Positions 32,438-41,940 of a DNA stretch of 64,000 bases are shown here, piece by piece. The stretch lies in NCBI RefSeq assembly GCF_012516475.1, contig NZ_CP051217.1, forward strand, positions 2,666,001 to 2,730,000. The letters run 5' to 3'. Under the pieces are notes generated by a model, which saw nothing but the letters and a program-made list of their open reading frames with translations, did not search any database and had not been told where the DNA came from. Position 1 is the first letter of the stretch; each line of letters starts with the position of its first letter. Origin of the DNA: Parasphingorhabdus halotolerans. Its GTDB lineage: Bacteria; Pseudomonadota; Alphaproteobacteria; Sphingomonadales; Sphingomonadaceae. The translations under genes were made by a program, and so were the position numbers.

Positions 32438-34024
32438 ATGCGAGAAGAGGATATTATTTCCATAAGTGATGTTGTGCGGTTTCAAGCACAGGAACAACCC
32501 GATGCCGTGGTCTTCACGTTCGAAGGTGACGAGATGACCTATGCTCGGTTGGACCGGGACAGCAACCGCGCGGCGCAAGCGCTGGCCTCCAAAGGCGTTG
32601 GCAAGGGTGACCGGATTTCCTATATGGGGAAAAACTCGCATCTCTATTTTGAAATATTGGTTGGAGCAGCCAAGCTGGGCGCGGTGATGGTGCCGGTCAA
32701 CTGGCGGCTGGCCCCGCCGGAAGTGGCCTATATTCTCAACGACTGCGGCGCGAAAATCATGTTTATCGGGCCGGGTTTTGATGAACTTGTCCGTAAAATA
32801 AAGCCTGCGTTGCAACATGTCGAGATGATCTTTGGCGCGGAGAAAGCGGAGGGTGATTTCGCCTCTTATCCTGCTTGGCGGGATGGTTTTGAACCGATTG
32901 ATCCGATGGTGGAATGCGCCGCCGATGATGACGCGCTGCAACTTTATACCTCGGGGACGACCGGTCACCCCAAAGGCGCGATCATGACCAACGGATCAAT
33001 CTTTTCCTCGCGCTCCGCTGGCATTGCGGAAGAGGATCTTATGGATTGGCAAAAACCGGTGGAAGGTGAGATCACATTGCTCGCCATGCCGTGCTTCCAT
33101 ATTAGTGGCACTGGCACCGGGCTCGTTGTATTATATACCGGCGGCAGCGCGATTGTGTTGCCGGAATATGATCCAACCCAGGCGCTGGAACTGATCGAGC
33201 AATATAATATCTCGAAGATATTCATGGTGCCTGCCGCGATCCAGATTATGCTGAACCATCCCCGCGCCAGCGAGGTGGATTTTTCCAAACTCAAGTATAT
33301 TACCTATGGCGCATCGCCAATCCCGCTCGAACTGATGAAGCAGGCGATGGATGTGCTTGGTTGCGGCTTTGTCCAGATGTACGGGATGACCGAAACCAGT
33401 GGCACAATTACGACTCTCAATCCTGAAGATCACGACGTAAATGGCAACGAGAAAATGCGCTCGGTCGGCACGCCGTTGCCCGGTGTTGAAATCAAAATCA
33501 TTGATCCGGATAGTCTGGAAGAATTGCCGCCACATTCAGTTGGTGAAATCGCCACGCGATCTGCAAAAAATATGAAAGGCTATTGGAATCGGCCCGATGC
33601 AACTGCCGAGACAATCGATGCTGACGGCTGGTTACGGACGGGAGACGCCGGTTATCTTGATGAAGACGGCTATCTCTATATTCATGATCGGTTGAAGGAT
33701 ATGATCATTTCCGGCGGCGAGAATATCTATCCGGCCGAGGTTGAGAACGCGATCTACACCAATCCCAAAGTCGCCGATGTTGCCGTGGTCGGCATACCCG
33801 ATGAGAAATGGGGCGAGGCGGTGAAGGCCTGCGTGGTAGTCAAGGCCGGGCAGCAGCTGACCGAAGCGGAGGTTATCGCCCATGCGCGTGATCATATTGC
33901 GGGCTATAAATGCCCGAAATCGGTCGACTTTATAGACGCATTGCCGCGCAATCCGTCAGGTAAAATCCTCCGCAAGGATTTGCGCGCACCCTATTGGGAG
34001 GGCAAGGACCGGGCGGTTAACTGA
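32438..34024 (+). CDS. Long-chain/aryl acyl-CoA synthetase
   Basis: An AMP-forming acyl-CoA ligase of 528 residues. The phosphate loop is LYTSGTTGHPKGAIMTN (about 171-187), the A5 motif MYGMTETSGTITTL, the A7-A8 hinge GWLRTGDAGYLDEDGYLYIHDR and the catalytic lysine in NPSGKILRKDLR near the end. It activates a carboxylic acid as its CoA thioester, presumably the entry step for a compound degraded by the dehydrogenases nearby. AAGGA lies 7 bases before the ATG. Its stop is 4 bases from the repaired end of the convergent TIGR03084 gene. Confidence 0.94.
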   Translation: MREEDIISISDVVRFQAQEQPDAVVFTFEGDEMTYARLDRDSNRAAQALASKGVGKGDRISYMGKNSHLYFEILVGAAKLGAVMVPVNWRLAPPEVAYILNDCGAKIMFIGPGFDELVRKIKPALQHVEMIFGAEKAEGDFASYPAWRDGFEPIDPMVECAADDDALQLYTSGTTGHPKGAIMTNGSIFSSRSAGIAEEDLMDWQKPVEGEITLLAMPCFHISGTGTGLVVLYTGGSAIVLPEYDPTQALELIEQYNISKIFMVPAAIQIMLNHPRASEVDFSKLKYITYGASPIPLELMKQAMDVLGCGFVQMYGMTETSGTITTLNPEDHDVNGNEKMRSVGTPLPGVEIKIIDPDSLEELPPHSVGEIATRSAKNMKGYWNRPDATAETIDADGWLRTGDAGYLDEDGYLYIHDRLKDMIISGGENIYPAEVENAIYTNPKVADVAVVGIPDEKWGEAVKACVVVKAGQQLTEAEVIAHARDHIAGYKCPKSVDFIDALPRNPSGKILRKDLRAPYWEGKDRAVN

Positions 34025-34028
34025 TGTG

Positions 34029-34849
34029 CTAGACTGAAGTCGATGAAAGCTTGCGGCGAACGCCAGCGGCTGGCGGCGTTTCAGGCCCGCCTGCGAAACA
34101 TTGCGCAATGTCCATCCAGCGCCTGGCGGTATCTCCTATCGTTTGGATAGCGGTATCTTTGACATTGCGCGTCTGCGTTACAATCTGGGAAAACTCCACA
34201 GCACTGCCTTTGACTACATTATCATCCTGGGATCATTCCATTCCCAGGTTGTGCCGGACGGCGCAGTGAGTTGAACAAAAGGCTTGGGAGCCGGCGGCTC
34301 TTCCTTGCGATTGCGAAAAGTCCAACCATAAGTGGTCACGCCCAGATGGGCGATATTGCGCACCCGGTCGCCCTCTTCGCGATCCTGACCCAATATGTCG
34401 AAAATCTCCTGACCGTGGGACCATGTTTCCATTTGCCGCGCGATGATCTTGGACTGTGTGCTCATATCAGGGCCTGCCCATGCGACACGCGCTTCCGGGT
34501 CGGCGGCGTCATAGGCGGAAGCCAGTTTGGGATAATATTCACAATAGGTATCAAACAGAGCTTTGCCCCGCACGCCATCTGCATTCTCGTCCAGCCAGAT
34601 GCGCTGTGCCTCAATATGGCCAAGCCCTTTTTGAAACTGGCCCATGAAATCCCGAATGAATGTCTTGAAACCATCCGGGTTTTCCAGTGTTGTCAAAGCC
34701 GCAACATTCCAGACATACAGATGGCCAATGACATCTTCAATCGTCCATTTCTTGAATTGTGTAACGGTCGCAAACAGGGGCTCATCTGCGGAGGCCAATA
34801 GCTGGGCTATCGTATCACTCTCGTCTCTAAAATCTGTCGCTTCTTGCAT
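34029..34849 (-). pseudogene. TIGR03084-family protein, frameshifted
   Basis: A DinB/MDMPI-like protein of the TIGR03084 family, whose members are tied to acyl-CoA and mycothiol-like metabolism but lack a proven function. The first 207 residues (34849-34229) include WSHGQEIFDILGQ and end abnormally in WNDPRMIM. From base 34231 down, the other frame continues with DDNVVKGSAVEFSQIVTQTR and RRWMDIAQCFAGG, the expected C-terminus, and stops at 34029. Adding one C to the CCC run read on this strand (34229-34231) restores about 273 residues. I read this as a one-base deletion or a base-calling error. AtuA is upstream after 15 bases. Confidence 0.85.
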
Positions 34850-34864
34850 GCTTAATCTTTCCTC

Positions 34865-36688
34865 TCAAATCAAAGTCTCGGCTACGTTTTTCGGAATGGC
34901 TACTGGATGGGCCAGCAATATTTGCCCATATCCCTTGCCTTGCGCATCATTTCTGATGCTCGCGACGCCGCCACCGCCAAGCACCGCATCGATCAGAAAA
35001 TTCACCGCATGGGAACCGGACAGATAGTATTTTTCGATGCGCGCTTGGCTCGTCTCACCCTCGATAAAGTGGCTAAATCTTGCAGCGACGGATTTCTCGC
35101 TGAGCGAGGCCCAAATATAGGGGAGATAATCGGAATGCCGTGCGATAACACCGATATTCGCCTTATTGCCTTTATCACCCGAGCGCGCCCACGCCAGTTT
35201 AATCAAAGGGACTTCGACCATTTCATCAGATGTTATTGGCGCTTCCGGAACGCTCGGACGCGTTAGACTTGAAGAATCAAACAGGACTCCCGGCGCATCA
35301 TCATATCTAAGGATTTTACCATCGACATCGATTGTTGCGGACAAACTGCCTTTGGGTGTCAGATACGAGAATAACCGCACCACCGGCGAAGGTTTCGCAC
35401 GCGCACCGGAAAACCCGCTCAGTCCCGGCGGGGTCGCAAGTCCCAGCCCGGTGAGTTCCTTGAGCAATATTTCGAGCGCCGCTGCCTCAGGATGTTTTGC
35501 TGCAATTTTGCAGACCACCTCGCGAGGCTCATGATCGGACGCAAAATCACCATATTGGCTTTCCCCGCCCATCAGTTCGACGCTGGTTTCTGTATATTCG
35601 CCAAGATTATGTCGCCGCAGAACCGCGTTGGCCCGTTCGAAAGCCGCATCGCTATATTTTTGCGCTTTTCGGTCGGCTTCGAACCCGTAAAAACTCAAAT
35701 AGGTGCCGCCCCGAAATCCGTCCGAAAAGGTCAGGCAGGTTTTGTAGCTATCCGGCGCGGGAGAGCCTTTCGCCGGTGATACTTGGACCTTGTCCGCGTC
35801 CAGCTGGGTGATCTGCACGCCGGAAAAATCGCAGACAACATCGGGTAGCATATAGGCTTGCGGATCGCCAATCTCATAGAGCATCTGCTCGGAAACGGTG
35901 CCGACGTTTACAACGCCGCCGGTCCCTGCTGGTTTGGTAACAACAACCGAACCGTCTGCGGAAACCTCTCCTATCGGGTAGCCAATATTGGAAATGTCGC
36001 CTGCGTCTTCCCAGTCGGTAAAGTTACCGCCTGTCGCCTGTGGTCCGCACTCCAGGATATGCCCTGCAAGACTGCCGCTGGCGAGGAGATCAAACTCGCC
36101 GGTTCCCCAGCCAAACTCATGGATGCAGGCACCCAGTGTCACTGCGCTGTCCACGACGCGGCCGGTGATCACGATATCCGCGCCTTCGCTAAGCGCTTTG
36201 GCAATCGGATACGCCCCTAAATAGGCGTTAATGCTGGCGATCTTGTCTTTCTCCGGGAAGAGCGCACCAGTAAACATTTCGGTTGGTGCTTGGCTGGCGA
36301 TCCGATCTATCTCGGGAAGCAGATTGTCACCCGTTATGACTGCGACTTTGAGGTCAAGCCCTTGCTCCTTGATAATGGCTCGCGCCGCCGCGCCGCAAGA
36401 GACCGGATTGACCCCACCTGCGTTCGCGATCAGCTTCACCCCTTTGGCAGCAATGTCCTTGGCATGAGGCTGCAATACCGCGCTGATAAAATCCGTTGCG
36501 TAACCGGCTTCCGGGTTTTTTGCATGCGCCCGCGCCATGATCGACATGGTGATTTCTGCCAGATAATCATAAACCAGATAGTCGACATCGGCACCCAGAA
36601 GTTGGGGCGTCGCCATCGCGCTTTCACCCCAATATCCGCTGGCTCCACCAATGCGGATAGTTTTATTGTCTGGGGAATGGTCCGTCAT
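34865..36688 (-). CDS. AtuA-family (DUF1446) acyl-CoA metabolism protein
   Basis: A 607-residue protein with the DUF1446/AtuA N-terminal domain (IRIGGASGYWGESAMATPQLL, then YLVYDYLAEITMSIMARA and KLIANAGGVNP) and a C-terminal AtuA-like ferredoxin-fold domain (about 500-600, VPLIKLAWARSGDKGNKANIGV). In Pseudomonas AtuA takes part in acyclic terpene (citronellol/geraniol) utilisation; its exact reaction is unknown. The start is the ATG at 36688 with GGAAGAG upstream. It leads a short minus-strand operon with the TIGR03084 gene and faces the acyl-CoA synthetase. No biotin-dependent geranyl-CoA carboxylase is present in the window. Confidence 0.92.
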   Translation of the reverse strand: MTDHSPDNKTIRIGGASGYWGESAMATPQLLGADVDYLVYDYLAEITMSIMARAHAKNPEAGYATDFISAVLQPHAKDIAAKGVKLIANAGGVNPVSCGAAARAIIKEQGLDLKVAVITGDNLLPEIDRIASQAPTEMFTGALFPEKDKIASINAYLGAYPIAKALSEGADIVITGRVVDSAVTLGACIHEFGWGTGEFDLLASGSLAGHILECGPQATGGNFTDWEDAGDISNIGYPIGEVSADGSVVVTKPAGTGGVVNVGTVSEQMLYEIGDPQAYMLPDVVCDFSGVQITQLDADKVQVSPAKGSPAPDSYKTCLTFSDGFRGGTYLSFYGFEADRKAQKYSDAAFERANAVLRRHNLGEYTETSVELMGGESQYGDFASDHEPREVVCKIAAKHPEAAALEILLKELTGLGLATPPGLSGFSGARAKPSPVVRLFSYLTPKGSLSATIDVDGKILRYDDAPGVLFDSSSLTRPSVPEAPITSDEMVEVPLIKLAWARSGDKGNKANIGVIARHSDYLPYIWASLSEKSVAARFSHFIEGETSQARIEKYYLSGSHAVNFLIDAVLGGGGVASIRNDAQGKGYGQILLAHPVAIPKNVAETLI

Positions 36689-36872
36689 TTTTCTCTTCCG
36701 ATACAATATCTATGTCTTGGCAGATTTTATTCGAAGTTTCTATCCGGCATTCGATTCTGTGATGACCCATATCGTGATGACGGTGCGACAGAGTCACGCA
36801 AACCTTTAACCGACTATCGCTCCCTCGCGAACAGTGTAATAGTATGAAATTCATGTAACGGGACGGGAATAT

Positions 36873-37562
36873 ATGAAAAAACTTGTCATTGTGGCCTTGA
36901 TCGCCGCTGCCTTTTTTGCTTTTTTCTACTTTGATTTGAACGATCAGCTGACAATCGAAAACCTGAAGGCCCAGCAAGCGGCATTTGATGCGCGCTATCA
37001 GGCGGAACCGTTTCTGATTATCGCGTTGTTTTTCCTTTTCTATGTGGTCGTAACGGCGCTTTCCATCCCTGGTGCGGCGATCATGACGCTGGCGGCAGGG
37101 GCCCTCTTTGGCCTTTTGGTTGGCACGATCATTGTGTCCTTCGCTTCCACCATTGGCGCAACTATCGCCTTTCTTACCAGCCGCTATCTGCTGCGTGACT
37201 GGGTCGAGGGCAAGTTTGGGCAGCGGCTCACAAAGATTAACGAGGGCATCGAACGAGACGGGGCATTTTATCTGATTTCCCTGCGTCTGGTGCCAGCTTT
37301 TCCGTTTTTCCTTGTCAATATGCTGATGGGTCTGACCAAAATAAGAGTGCTGGTCTATTTCGTTGCTAGCCAGATCGGCATGTTGGCTGGCACAATTGTT
37401 TTTGTGAACGCGGGCACACAATTATCCAAGGTTGAGTCGGTTGGCGGTGTGTTCACCTTGCCGGTACTCGGATCTTTCCTGCTATTGGCGCTATTCCCCT
37501 GGATTGCCAAAGCCGCGCTCAAACTGTTTAAGAAAGACGGGAAGGTTGCGAGTAATGACTAA
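36873..37562 (+). CDS. TVP38/TMEM64 (DedA-like) membrane protein
   Basis: A 229-residue inner-membrane protein of the TVP38/TMEM64 family (SNARE-associated domain). Hydrophobic segments lie near residues 5-20, 50-75, 78-110, 140-165 and 185-210. The signature FATSTIGAT-like stretch FASTIGATIAFLTSRYLLRD (about residues 90-109) and the later LRLVPAFPFFLVNMLMGL are typical of the family, which is linked to lipid scrambling. GGGA precedes the ATG. It overlaps the next gene by 8 bases (ATGACTAA), so the two are translationally coupled; in other bacteria such proteins are fused to, or paired with, the same reductase. Confidence 0.93.
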   Translation: MKKLVIVALIAAAFFAFFYFDLNDQLTIENLKAQQAAFDARYQAEPFLIIALFFLFYVVVTALSIPGAAIMTLAAGALFGLLVGTIIVSFASTIGATIAFLTSRYLLRDWVEGKFGQRLTKINEGIERDGAFYLISLRLVPAFPFFLVNMLMGLTKIRVLVYFVASQIGMLAGTIVFVNAGTQLSKVESVGGVFTLPVLGSFLLLALFPWIAKAALKLFKKDGKVASND

Positions 37563-39036
37563 GCGCTGGCAAAAGCCGAAAAAATTCGACCGCAATCTGA
37601 TCGTGATCGGGGCTGGATCAGCAGGACTGGTATCATCACTGATCGGCGCAACGATCAACGCGAAAGTGACATTGATCGAAGCAGGGAAGATGGGCGGGGA
37701 TTGTCTGAATTATGGCTGTGTGCCTTCCAAAGCGCTGATCAAAAGCGCCAAGATTGCTGAGCAAATGCAGCATGCTGACCGCTACGGCTTGACTCCGGTC
37801 ACACCGCAATTTGATTTCAAAGCGGTCATCAAGCGGATTGAGGACATCATCAAAACTATTGAGCCGCACGACAGCGTGGAACGGTTTGAAGGGCTGGGCG
37901 TCGATGTCATGCAGGGTTATGCGCGGCTTAGGGATCCATGGACGGTGGAGATTGCGCGCAATGATGGCGAGACGCAGACGCTAACGGGCAAGGCGATCGT
38001 ACTTGCCACCGGCGCGCGCCCCTTTGTTCCGCCTTTGCCCGGGCTGGAGGAAACCGGTTATCTGACCAGCGATACACTGTGGGAGGAGATGGCCAAGCGC
38101 GATGCGGTGCCCGAAAAGCTCATCGTATTGGGCGGCGGCCCTATTGGCTGTGAACTGTCGCAAAGTTTCGCGCGTCTCGGTAGCCAAGTCACATTGGTCG
38201 AAATGGTCGACCGTGTTATGAATATCGAAGATACGGACGTATCAGAGGTCGCAGCACAATCGCTGACAAACTCTGGTGTTGATTTGCGCTGCAATCACAA
38301 AGCGCTACGCACTGAAATGCAAAGCGGCACGAAAATGCTGATCGTGGAGCAAGATGGCAAGGAGGTCAGCCTGCCATTTGATGACCTGCTGATCGCGGTC
38401 GGGCGTGCCGCGCGACTGGAAGGCTTCGGCCTGGAAGAACTGGGCATTAAATTTGGCCGCACGTTGGAAACCGACAAGCATCTGCAAGCGACCTTCCCGC
38501 ATATCTATGCGGCGGGCGATGTCGCGGGGCCTTATCAACTGACTCACAATGCGTCGCATCAAGCATGGTTTGCAACCGTCAACGCGCTGTTCGGCCGCTT
38601 CAAAAAGTTCAAGCCGAGTTACGAGTTTTTGCCATGGACGACTTTTCTCGATCCGGAAATCGCCCATGTCGGTCTCAACGAACAACAAGCCCGGAATGAG
38701 GGCGTGACCTATGAAGTGACCAAATATCATCTTGATGATCTGGACCGTGCAATTGCCGAAAGCGCGACGCAGGGTTTCGTTAAAGTGCTCACGCCGCCTG
38801 GCAAGGACAAGATTTTGGGTGTGACAATCGTCGGTCAAAATGCCGGAGAATTGCTGACGGAGTTTACGCTGGCAATGAAACACGGGCTTGGCCTTGGCAA
38901 AATCATGGGCACGATCCACACCTATCCCACCATGGCTGAAGCGAATAAATTTGCTGCGGGGGATTGGCGCAAGAAGCACAAGCCGGAATGGGCGCTGAAA
39001 CTGCTCGAGCGCTATTTCCGCTGGGCGCGAAGTTAG
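37555..39036 (+). CDS. Pyridine nucleotide-disulfide oxidoreductase (mercuric reductase-like)
   Basis: A class I FAD disulfide oxidoreductase, 493 residues. The FAD-binding GAGSAGLVSS is at 19-28, the redox-active pair is Cys50/Cys55 in GGDCLNYGCVPSKAL, the NAD(P) Rossmann motif VLGGGPIGCE is central and the C-terminal HTYPTMAEANKFA carries the base of the partner subunit. No N-terminal HMA or C-terminal cysteine pair of true mercuric reductases is seen, so the substrate is not Hg(II). Overlap with TVP38 suggests membrane-linked redox. It is also the only candidate dihydrolipoyl-type dehydrogenase in the window, a loose idea only. Confidence 0.9.
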   Translation: MTKRWQKPKKFDRNLIVIGAGSAGLVSSLIGATINAKVTLIEAGKMGGDCLNYGCVPSKALIKSAKIAEQMQHADRYGLTPVTPQFDFKAVIKRIEDIIKTIEPHDSVERFEGLGVDVMQGYARLRDPWTVEIARNDGETQTLTGKAIVLATGARPFVPPLPGLEETGYLTSDTLWEEMAKRDAVPEKLIVLGGGPIGCELSQSFARLGSQVTLVEMVDRVMNIEDTDVSEVAAQSLTNSGVDLRCNHKALRTEMQSGTKMLIVEQDGKEVSLPFDDLLIAVGRAARLEGFGLEELGIKFGRTLETDKHLQATFPHIYAAGDVAGPYQLTHNASHQAWFATVNALFGRFKKFKPSYEFLPWTTFLDPEIAHVGLNEQQARNEGVTYEVTKYHLDDLDRAIAESATQGFVKVLTPPGKDKILGVTIVGQNAGELLTEFTLAMKHGLGLGKIMGTIHTYPTMAEANKFAAGDWRKKHKPEWALKLLERYFRWARS

Positions 39037-39638
39037 GTCTTAAAGCTTTTCCACGCGAGCAGGCTGCGCTGGAGAACAGTGATCCCGCATAGCACTGCAA
39101 AGATATAGGCCAGCGTGATGAAATGCGCGGGGAAAAGGCATATGATCAGGAAGAATCCGATCGTCTCCGCGCCCTCGGCAATTCCGGTGCTGTAAAAGAA
39201 ACTCTTCTCCCCATGCGCTCTGGTTTGCGCGCCTTGCTCCGCTGCCGTGACGGCAAAAGCGAGAAAGCTGATCCCGGTGATGGTGAACGCAGCAACAAGG
39301 ACAAGTGCAGCGAGCAAGTTGGCTGGATCGGCAAGGCCAAAGGCAAGGGGGATCGAGACATAGAAGATGAAATCGCAAACTATGTCGAGATAGCCGCCAA
39401 AAGCGGTTTTCTGCGTGGCGCGGGCCACAGCACCATCGAGGCCATCGAATATCCGGCTGAGAGCGATAAATGCCAGTGCCCATCCGTATGACTGATTGCT
39501 AACGAAATAAGCCGTCAACAAGCCAAATCCTAGGCCCAGTAACGTTACGCCATTGGCTGAAAATCCCATGCGCGACAGAATTCTGCCCGCAGCATTGAGT
39601 GGTGGGTCGATATAGGGACGCAGCTTGGCATCAAACAT
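39033..39638 (-). CDS. CDP-alcohol phosphatidyltransferase family protein
   Basis: A membrane phospholipid-synthesis enzyme of 201 residues with about six helices. The full motif D-x2-D-G-x2-A-R-x8-G-x3-D-x3-D is present in FDGLDGAVARATQKTAFGGYLDIVCD at about residues 66-91. It replaces CMP of a CDP-alcohol by another alcohol; the acceptor cannot be told from sequence. The gene overlaps the end of the FAD reductase by 4 bases on the other strand and follows the nucleoside transporter gene after 12 bases, so it may ride on that transcript. Confidence 0.9.
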   Translation of the reverse strand: MFDAKLRPYIDPPLNAAGRILSRMGFSANGVTLLGLGFGLLTAYFVSNQSYGWALAFIALSRIFDGLDGAVARATQKTAFGGYLDIVCDFIFYVSIPLAFGLADPANLLAALVLVAAFTITGISFLAFAVTAAEQGAQTRAHGEKSFFYSTGIAEGAETIGFFLIICLFPAHFITLAYIFAVLCGITVLQRSLLAWKSFKT

Positions 39639-39650
39639 GGCGGAGCGGCC

Positions 39651-40919
39651 TTACACCCATGTCACGACCCCGATCACCGCACCGGTCATCATCGTCGCGC
39701 AATTTCCGGCAAACCAGCTCTTCATCCCGAGACCGGCGACTTCCGCTCGGCGGTCGGGCGATAGGGTTCCAATGGTGGAAATGATCAAGCCGACGCTCGC
39801 CAGATTGGCAAAACCGCACAGCGCATAGGTTACAATCAGCTGCCCCTTGGTGCCAAACGTATCAGCGGGAAGTGCCACAAGCTCCAGATAGGCGACATAT
39901 TCGTTGAGGATCGCCTTCGTGCCCATCAAGGAACCGGCCGCTCCCGCTTCTTCCCACGGCACCCCGATCATCCACATCAGCGGCGCGAATATCCAGCCGA
40001 ATAGGCGTTTAAGTGTTAGTTCGTCTCCGGCAACCAACGGCAGCGCAGCCAGTATCTGATCGACCAGCGCGACTAGGGCAAAGATTACGATAATCACCGC
40101 AATCACAGCGAGGAACAATTGCACGCCGTCCATCGTGCCTTTGATAATCGCGTCGAAACTGCCTTCATATTTTAGCCCTGGCTCATCTTGATCAGTTTTT
40201 GTGTCGGACAGACCCGGAACCATAAGCCGCGCAATCAATATCGCGGCGGGCAGCGAAATCAGCGAGGCGGAGATCATATGGCCGACGGCATTGGGCACGG
40301 TCTTTTCCAGCGTCGTTGCATAAAGCACCAGTATCGCGCCCGATATCGTCGACATTGCCAGCACCATGATAGCGAACAGCTCTGCCCGACTCATCCGCTC
40401 GAAATAGGCACGCACCACCAGCGGCGACTCGACCACGCCAAGAAAGATATTTGCACCGCCGCTCAGTCCGACAACACCGCTGACACCCAGTGTCTTTTGC
40501 AAGGCCCATGAGAGGCCTTTGACAATCATTTGCAACACACGCCAGTGCCAAAGCAGCGCCGCCAACGCAGAAAAAACGATCACCAACGGCAAAATCTGAA
40601 AGGCGATAATCAGCGGCGGTTGCGCACTCTCTTTCACCGCAAACGGCAAATCCGCGCCGCCGAGATAACCGAACATATAGCTTGATCCGGCGAGTGTTGC
40701 CCGTTCAATCGCCTGTACACCATTGTTAGCAAGGCCAATAATATCCCAGATAAATGGCACGCGGACAATGACCAAAGCCAGAATGAATTGAGCTGCAATT
40801 GCGCCCGCAATCCATTTCCAGCTTGGCAGATCTCTGCGGTTTTCAGAGAGCAACCAAGCGCAAGCCAAGATGAAGATTATGCCGATCAGGCCCTGAAACT
40901 GGCTTAAGATATCGAGCAA
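39651..40919 (-). CDS. CNT-family (NupC-like) nucleoside transporter
   Basis: A concentrative nucleoside symporter, 422 residues, with about ten hydrophobic segments. The family signatures are GLSGGANIFLGVVESPLVVR, SVGLIISTIGTLSPDRR and GTKAILNEYVAYLEL. It imports nucleosides with H+ or Na+. The start is a TTG at 40919, with AGGACAG upstream; no ATG serves better. It is the first gene of a short minus-strand unit with the CDP-alcohol transferase gene. No nucleoside catabolic gene lies nearby. Confidence 0.93.
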   Translation of the reverse strand: MLDILSQFQGLIGIIFILACAWLLSENRRDLPSWKWIAGAIAAQFILALVIVRVPFIWDIIGLANNGVQAIERATLAGSSYMFGYLGGADLPFAVKESAQPPLIIAFQILPLVIVFSALAALLWHWRVLQMIVKGLSWALQKTLGVSGVVGLSGGANIFLGVVESPLVVRAYFERMSRAELFAIMVLAMSTISGAILVLYATTLEKTVPNAVGHMISASLISLPAAILIARLMVPGLSDTKTDQDEPGLKYEGSFDAIIKGTMDGVQLFLAVIAVIIVIFALVALVDQILAALPLVAGDELTLKRLFGWIFAPLMWMIGVPWEEAGAAGSLMGTKAILNEYVAYLELVALPADTFGTKGQLIVTYALCGFANLASVGLIISTIGTLSPDRRAEVAGLGMKSWFAGNCATMMTGAVIGVVTWV

Positions 40920-40987
40920 GTGCTGTCCTGTCCTTGGAATAAACTCACATCTTCATGGCGCAAATTTCAACCAAGGCCAACCGGCAT

Positions 40988-41791
40988 TTAGGACGCAGCG
41001 GCAATCGCCCCCATCATCAGCTCCTGATCCTTGCGGGTCGGGTTGCCGCGCAGGCATAGTCCGCCATTCACTTGCAGGTTTTCGCCAGTCATATAGCATT
41101 CGTCGCTGGCAAGGAATACGGCCGCAGCGGCAATATCCTCGCTCGTGCCAATCCGCCCCAGCGGATAGCGCGCTTCAAAGGATTCGACCAATCCCGGCAC
41201 CTGATCGACACCGGCAGTCATTGGCGTCCTGGTGAGGCCTGGCGATATGCTGTTTGCACGTATACCGTGCTCGCCAAATTCATGGGCCACGCAGCGGATG
41301 ATATGATCTGTGGCTGCCTTTGTACCCATATAGGCGGCATGGTCGTTGAGCATGATTGTCGCGGTGGCAGAGCTGATCTGGATCAAAGAGCCGCCACTGG
41401 GTTTGTTGTCACTCATCGCCTTGATCATGGCCTGATAGAACTGGAACGGCCCGGTGAGTTGCAATGCCGCCATCATTTCCAACTCTTCACGGGTGTTTTC
41501 CAGAAACGGTTTCAGAAAGCCCACACCGGTTGCATTGATCGCAATATCAACGCCGCCCATCTGGCTCTTTGCACTTTCCGCCAGCGCTTGGATATCTGCT
41601 TCCACCGTCAGATCACAGAGCGCATAATGGCCACTGATTTCTGTGGCGAAACGCTTCAGCTCATCTTCTTTGCGTCCGGCAACCAGAACATCAGCACCCT
41701 CATCGCGGAAACGTTTGGCGATAACCTGCCCCATATTTCCCTGCCCGGCGGCGCCCAATATGACTGATTTTTTACCTTCAAGACGTCCCAT
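40988..41791 (-). CDS. Short-chain dehydrogenase/reductase
   Basis: A classical-fold SDR of 267 residues with an atypical cofactor loop, GAAGQGNMG (about residues 13-21) in place of TGxxxGxG. The active site keeps Ser140, Tyr154 and Lys158 (AAYMGTKAA). The sequence VNGGLCLRGNP near the end follows the usual NAD-binding tail. It oxidises a secondary alcohol or reduces a ketone, possibly on a ring compound. AGGAG lies 8 bases before the ATG. It is separated from the TonB receptor upstream by that gene's terminator, so it has its own promoter. Confidence 0.9.
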   Translation of the reverse strand: MGRLEGKKSVILGAAGQGNMGQVIAKRFRDEGADVLVAGRKEDELKRFATEISGHYALCDLTVEADIQALAESAKSQMGGVDIAINATGVGFLKPFLENTREELEMMAALQLTGPFQFYQAMIKAMSDNKPSGGSLIQISSATATIMLNDHAAYMGTKAATDHIIRCVAHEFGEHGIRANSISPGLTRTPMTAGVDQVPGLVESFEARYPLGRIGTSEDIAAAAVFLASDECYMTGENLQVNGGLCLRGNPTRKDQELMMGAIAAAS

Positions 41792-41888
41792 TTTGCCTGC
41801 TCCTTTATTAGATTATTGGTGCCACTTTAGTGAAACAGAACCAGCGTCCGCCACTGTCATTATGGCTATCAGAAGCCGGCCAAGAAAA

Positions 41889-41915
41889 GGCCGGAGCAGC
41901 CCCAGCTGTCCGGCC
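41889..41915 (-). terminator. Terminator of the catabolic-island TonB receptor
   Basis: On the minus strand GGCCGGA/TCCGGCC (41889-41895 with 41909-41915) forms a 7-base GC stem followed by TTTTCTTGG. The left arm also pairs with CCGGCC at 41876-41881 (loop AAGAAAA), an exclusive alternative hairpin. It follows the receptor stop by 26 bases. Confidence 0.7.
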
Positions 41916-41940
41916 TCACCTAGATCAACGGGAGGGTTGA

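Noticed and set aside
34054..34082. Terminator for the acyl-CoA synthetase (CGCCA...TGGCG hairpin)
   Set aside because: The stem is short, no T-run follows, and the bases code for the restored TIGR03084 tail.
34214..34235. Programmed -1 frameshifting in the TIGR03084 gene
   Set aside because: No slippery heptamer or downstream structure typical of programmed sites; a one-base loss in CCC explains it more simply, and three other genes show the same pattern.
36663..37421. 252-codon minus-strand frame opposite the TVP38 gene
   Set aside because: Lysine/histidine-rich shadow of a membrane protein; no homology pattern and it also crosses the AtuA promoter region.
37555..39036. Mercuric reductase
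   Set aside because: No heavy-metal-associated domain, no C-terminal vicinal cysteines and no other mer gene are present.
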